Shown here in pieces: positions 52,709 to 54,235 of a stretch of 54,235 nucleotides of DNA. Source of the DNA: an uncultured Lutibacter sp. (GTDB taxonomy: Bacteria > Bacteroidota > Bacteroidia > Flavobacteriales > Flavobacteriaceae); contig NZ_CANLZZ010000010.1 in NCBI RefSeq assembly GCF_947495725.1, forward strand, positions 1 to 54,235, given 5' to 3'. Under the pieces are notes generated by a model. That model saw only the letters and a program-made list of their open reading frames with translations, was not told the DNA's origin and did no database searches. A program made the position numbers and the translations under genes. How positions within the stretch are numbered: the first letter of the stretch is position 1; each line of letters starts with the position of its first letter.

Positions 52709-53206
52709 ATGAAAAAAAAATTACTTCTCATTTTATTTTCTTTTATTTTAACGGCGAATTGTTTTTCACAAGAAATTCAACGATCCACCATAAGCGTTCA
52801 AGGAAATTCAGAAAATATCTCAATTAACAAAAAAAACTATGTAATTCAACAAAGCATAGGACAATCTAGTGTAATCGGTACTTTTCAATCAGATAGAATT
52901 GCCCTTAGACAAGGATTTATTCAACCTCCTTTAATTTCAAGTGAAATTATTCTTGAAGAAACTACAATTGAGGCAATTATTTATCCTAACCCATTTGAAA
53001 GTTCTATAAATATAACTTTTAATGAAAATTTAAAAGAACAACTTTCAATTTTCATTTTTGATATGCTTGGAAGGGTTGTTTATCAAAATAATAGAGAAGC
53101 ATCTCAAAAAATAAACATTAATTTATCAAACTTGGCAAGTGCTCAATATATATTGAACATAACTTCCGGAAACAAAAAATTTAAAGCTAACCTAGTAAAA
53201 CGCTAA
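52709..53206 (+). CDS. short protein with type IX secretion (type A) sorting domain
   Basis: 165 residues: signal peptide 1-21 (NCFSQ), a short mature region of about 70 residues (QSIGQSSVIGTFQSDRIALRQGFIQPP), and a C-terminal T9SS type A domain of about 75 residues (IYPNPFESSINITF, FDMLGRVVY, INLSNLASAQYILNI, ending NLVKR). The C-terminal domain directs export through the type IX system and attachment at the surface. The cargo region is too short to assign. Two base pairs separate its stop from the next start, so these genes form an operon. Confidence 0.85.
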   Translation: MKKKLLLILFSFILTANCFSQEIQRSTISVQGNSENISINKKNYVIQQSIGQSSVIGTFQSDRIALRQGFIQPPLISSEIILEETTIEAIIYPNPFESSINITFNENLKEQLSIFIFDMLGRVVYQNNREASQKININLSNLASAQYILNITSGNKKFKANLVKR

Positions 53207-53208
53207 CC

Positions 53209-53832
53209 ATGAAAAAAACTACGCTATTGATTCTCCTATTTATAGGAACATCATCGTTTGCTCAACAATTATTTTTAGAAACTGGAAAAACAGCTTCTTC
53301 CTTTGATTTTAAAAACTCTCAAGGCTCTAACTTGGAAAACTTACAAGCTGTTTCAAACAGTTATGTTTCAGTTGGATTTAACACGCCCATTTCATCGAAA
53401 AACCTTGATCTATTTATAAGCCTTGTTTATAACAGTTATGGAGCTATAGGTAGTGACGACGCTTTAAATAATTATTATGAATGGAATACGGATTATTTAG
53501 GTCTTAATATTGGTTTAAACTACAACGTATTTAAAATTAATAAATTCGACTTTTACCTAAAAGCAGGAGCCTCTGTTGAATTTATTGTTCAAGGTACTCA
53601 AACTATTAATAACCAAGTTTTCAATATTGTAAATGTTGAAGAATTTGATAATCCAGCAATCTTTTTAAGAGGAGGAGCGGGTATTTCCTATCCAATTGCT
53701 CAAAATTGCTCTCTATACTTTCAATATGTATATGGAAAAAGTCTTGCACTAAAAGATAGTAACAACTCTGGTAGTTCAGAACTAAAAATAAAATCAAATA
53801 TGGTTGGATTAGGTTTAATAACAAATCTATAA
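53209..53832 (+). CDS. outer-membrane beta-barrel protein
   Basis: 207 residues with a signal peptide at about 1-18 (SSFAQ). Amphipathic strands with short turns (SYVSVGFNTPISSKNLDLFISLVYNSYG, YLGLNIGLNYNVFKINKFDFYLKAGASVEF, IFLRGGAGISYPIAQNCSLYFQYVYG) ending in MVGLGLITNL point to an 8- to 10-stranded barrel. Directly downstream of the T9SS-sorted gene (2-bp gap), so the two are coexpressed; a partnership at the outer membrane is likely but unproven. Confidence 0.8.
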   Translation: MKKTTLLILLFIGTSSFAQQLFLETGKTASSFDFKNSQGSNLENLQAVSNSYVSVGFNTPISSKNLDLFISLVYNSYGAIGSDDALNNYYEWNTDYLGLNIGLNYNVFKINKFDFYLKAGASVEFIVQGTQTINNQVFNIVNVEEFDNPAIFLRGGAGISYPIAQNCSLYFQYVYGKSLALKDSNNSGSSELKIKSNMVGLGLITNL

Positions 53833-53878
53833 TCTAAACTAAATAAACTATACTAACTAACCAATTAACTAACTAATT

Positions 53879-54235
53879 ATGAAAAGATTAATACTTTTTA
53901 TAGCAATCTTGTTCATTTCAACTAATTTGCTAGCACAAACTGAAGGCTTAAGTTATCAAGCTGTTATTATTAACCCAAACACCCAAGAACTTCCTGGTGA
54001 AAATGTGAGTGGTAATATTTTACCTAATAAATCACTTTCTGTTCGATTTACAATTACAAGTTCCGCAGGAATTGAATTTCAAGAAACACATTCCACTTCC
54101 ACAGATAAATATGGAATGATTAATCTTATGATAGGACAAGGTTCTTCAAATGTAGGAACCTTTAATGAAATTGTTTGGGACGGAAATCAAAAAGATTTAA
54201 AAGTTGAAATTAATTTAGATGGCAATTATAAAGAT
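53879..54235 (+). CDS. N-terminal part of a secreted protein (runs off the window)
   Basis: 119 residues are visible from ATG 53879. A signal peptide (about 1-19, STNLLAQ) is followed by GLSYQAVIINPNTQELPGENVSGNILPNKSLSVRFTITSSAG, a start often found on large multi-domain surface proteins of Flavobacteriia, and a strand-rich region. The rest, and therefore the domains that would identify it, lie outside. Third gene of the T9SS/barrel operon, 46 bp after the barrel gene. Confidence 0.7.
   Translation, partial: MKRLILFIAILFISTNLLAQTEGLSYQAVIINPNTQELPGENVSGNILPNKSLSVRFTITSSAGIEFQETHSTSTDKYGMINLMIGQGSSNVGTFNEIVWDGNQKDLKVEINLDGNYKD

Noticed and set aside
1..54235. tRNA, rRNA or known riboswitch genes.
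   Set aside because: No tRNA-like T-loop and acceptor combination, rRNA signature or known riboswitch core was recognised by eye; a covariance-model scan would be decisive.

Overview
The window is a piece of a low-GC (roughly 30 percent) chromosome from a member of the Bacteroidota, almost certainly a Flavobacteriaceae of marine type; the genus cannot be fixed from the sequence alone. Evidence: a type IX secretion C-terminal domain, TonB-like proteins, BlaI/BlaR-like M56 pairs, SecDF fused in one chain, DUF6090 membrane proteins, hybrid histidine kinases, and promoters with the Bacteroidota -7 element TAnnTTTG instead of TATAAT.

Region 1 (1-3.6 kb): the 3' end of a secreted PKD-repeat protein, then a hybrid histidine kinase with a periplasmic solute-binding-like sensor. 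Region 2 (3.7-15.7 kb) is the unusual part: an array of gene units separated by eight related intergenic repeats of about 130-280 bp, each folding as a long imperfect hairpin around a GAAAATCC/GGATTTTC stem. The first 10 or so bases of each of the first five units (all starting GTT) are the reverse complement of the bases at the end of the same unit. This is the geometry of integron gene cassettes and attC sites, but the core does not match the integron consensus and no integrase gene is present. Cargo includes two DUF6090 membrane proteins, an ApeA-like HEPN defence protein, a five-gene quinone/xenobiotic-type module with its own LysR regulator, a SAM methyltransferase, an aspartyl protease with PDZ domain, an alpha/beta-hydrolase-like protein and a lipoprotein with a shifted start. 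The array decays at its right end near 15.7 kb, and a possible half-site remnant lies near 21.06 kb.

Region 3 (15.7-30.3 kb) is accessory or surface-oriented: a gluzincin-like peptidase, an alpha/beta hydrolase, small membrane and outer-membrane proteins, lipoproteins, a nonsense-interrupted small gene, a second hybrid kinase, a putative lipoprotein glycosidase, a trypsin-like lipoprotein, and a minus-strand cluster (Crp/Fnr regulator, HbpS-like protein, beta-propeller plus Dabb fusion, SDR) with an FNR-type palindrome at its head.

Region 4 (30.4-51.1 kb) is mainly housekeeping: YkgJ-type cysteine cluster protein, AlkB, RsgA, formate-THF ligase, SecDF, a hypoxanthine phosphoribosyltransferase-adenylate kinase fusion, Obg GTPase, a TonB-like/BlaR/BlaI block with three operator palindromes, DUF456 protein, LysS, a LytS-type sensor kinase, a POT-family peptide transporter and an M3 peptidase. 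Region 5 (51.1 kb to the end) returns to surface proteins: a carboxypeptidase-regulatory-domain protein, a T9SS-sorted protein, an outer-membrane barrel and the start of another secreted protein.
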